Origin: Chitinophaga lutea
GTDB taxonomy: Bacteria; Bacteroidota; Bacteroidia; Chitinophagales; Chitinophagaceae
DNA length: 64,000 nucleotides
NCBI RefSeq assembly: GCF_003813775.1
Contig: NZ_RPDH01000001.1
Location: 496,001-560,000 of the forward strand
Direction of reading: 5' to 3'
In this document: positions 63,254 through 64,000 of the stretch, one piece after another
Layout of the letters: the number at the start of each line of letters is the position of its first letter
Numbering within the stretch: position 1 is the stretch's first letter
Translations under genes and position numbers: made by a program
The notes under the pieces: generated by a model
Told to the model about the DNA's origin: nothing
Database searches by the model: none
Seen by the model: the letters and a program-made list of their open reading frames with translations, nothing else

Positions 63254-63467
63254 ATGAACAGCTTTCGGGATAAATACACCGGGGTGTGGAAAAAGGGGGG
63301 TTGGGGGAACAGCTTTTAAAAAAAAATTCGCGGGGCGGGCGGAGCAGCTCAGTCTCCGCACCATCGGGCCGGGAAAAGAAGCGGTAGCGGTGCCGGCCAC
63401 CATACCAGGCAGTTTCATTACTAAAAATCCTTCGGGAGAATGGCCCCGCCGGCACCCCGCGCCATTC

Positions 63468-64000
63468 CTATTGCTCGAAAATCTTCGCGAACAGCGGGAA
63501 TGCCGCCACCAGGGCCCGCCATTCCGGCTGCAGGCGTACGTATTCGCGGATGAAGCGGCTGGCTTTGGTGATATGTTCCTTGACGGTGTAGTGGGAGATC
63601 TGTAATTCGGATGCCGCTTCGGCGTAGGTTTTACCCTGCATCTTGCACAGGAGGAATACCTTCTTCCGCTGCGGCGGCAGCTGTTCGATGGCCCTTTCCA
63701 GCATATCGAGCTGGATGGAGGTGACCTGCCATTCGTCTTCCGGCATTTCGGCGGTATCCGGCGCGATCTCCGCTATTTTCAGCCGCTGCCGGAGGCTGGA
63801 GCGGAGGTGGTTCAGCGCCCGGTTGTAACTCACCACGAACAGCCAGTTGCCTGCCGGCTGGCCGGCATGCAGCAATTTCCTTTTCTCCCATAAACGGATG
63901 AACACTTCCTGCACAATATCCTGCGCGGCCGTTTCATCCTTCACCAGGTGGAGAATGTTGGCGTACACTGCGGAAAAATACATGCGGTAAAGGGCATCGA
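63468..64000 (-). CDS. ECF RNA polymerase sigma factor, N-terminus beyond the window
   Basis: This is the C-terminal part (about 177 residues) of an extracytoplasmic-function sigma factor. The frame stays open to the window end (upstream of the visible ATG at 63983 it reads DALYR), so the gene is truncated here. Region 2 has DIVQEVFIRLWEKRKLL and NWLFVVSYNRALNHLRS; region 4 has LLCKMQGKTYAEAASELQISHYTVKEHI. It should drive the SusC/SusD/NAGPA/NHL operon under control of the adjacent FecR protein, paralleling the locus at 48-55 kb. Confidence 0.93.
   Translation of the reverse strand, partial: DALYRMYFSAVYANILHLVKDETAAQDIVQEVFIRLWEKRKLLHAGQPAGNWLFVVSYNRALNHLRSSLRQRLKIAEIAPDTAEMPEDEWQVTSIQLDMLERAIEQLPPQRKKVFLLCKMQGKTYAEAASELQISHYTVKEHITKASRFIREYVRLQPEWRALVAAFPLFAKIFEQ

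Overview
The window looks like chromosomal DNA of a GC-rich Bacteroidota bacterium, most likely Chitinophagaceae (Chitinophaga-like). The evidence is four SusC/SusD outer-membrane pairs, a hybrid two-component system regulator, two ECF sigma/FecR anti-sigma pairs, a NagB-PIG-L fusion of the Bacteroidota type, and several TAnnTTTG promoter elements. No 16S or other definitive marker is present, so the taxonomic call is an inference.

Region 1 (1-34.4 kb) is a glycan and glycoprotein catabolic island. It runs: the end of a GH109 alpha-N-acetylgalactosaminidase; galactokinase; two divergent FucP-type sugar transporters; a ROK sugar kinase; a Tat-exported glycosylasparaginase; CutC; an alkaline-phosphatase-fold hydrolase; an EEP-family hydrolase; a hybrid two-component sensor/regulator; two tandem SusC/SusD pairs; then, divergently, a GH92 alpha-mannosidase, a GH20 hexosaminidase, a small Trp-rich secreted protein and a NagB-PIG-L fusion. 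Together these could import glycoprotein glycans, trim Man, GlcNAc and GalNAc, release the core GlcNAc from Asn, and feed galactose and amino sugars into central metabolism. A perfect LacI-type palindrome before the GH92 gene and a close relative between the two transporters suggest partial co-regulation. The intergenic spaces here are unusually rich in degenerate tandem repeats.

Region 2 (34.4-47.5 kb) is mostly housekeeping: rmuC with four tightly linked genes (DUF2071, phytanoyl-CoA dioxygenase family, glutamine amidotransferase, YpdA-like reductase), murB, a short NAD(P)-binding protein, priA-plsC, mtaB, an unrecognised 212-residue protein behind a striking 26-bp inverted repeat, and two identical tRNA-Val genes. 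Within it sits an AT-richer DUF3800 gene convergent with a probable small structured RNA that has its own promoter and terminator. This is the strongest candidate for a little-described system.

Region 3 (47.9-64 kb) holds two convergent cell-surface-signalling nutrient loci that meet at a bidirectional terminator near 55.0 kb: sigma-FecR-SusC-SusD on the plus strand, and sigma-FecR-SusC-SusD plus a phosphodiester-glycosidase lipoprotein and an NHL/TIG lipoprotein on the minus strand. Both SusC proteins carry the N-terminal STN signalling domain expected of sigma/anti-sigma-coupled transducers. The last sigma gene runs off the window end.
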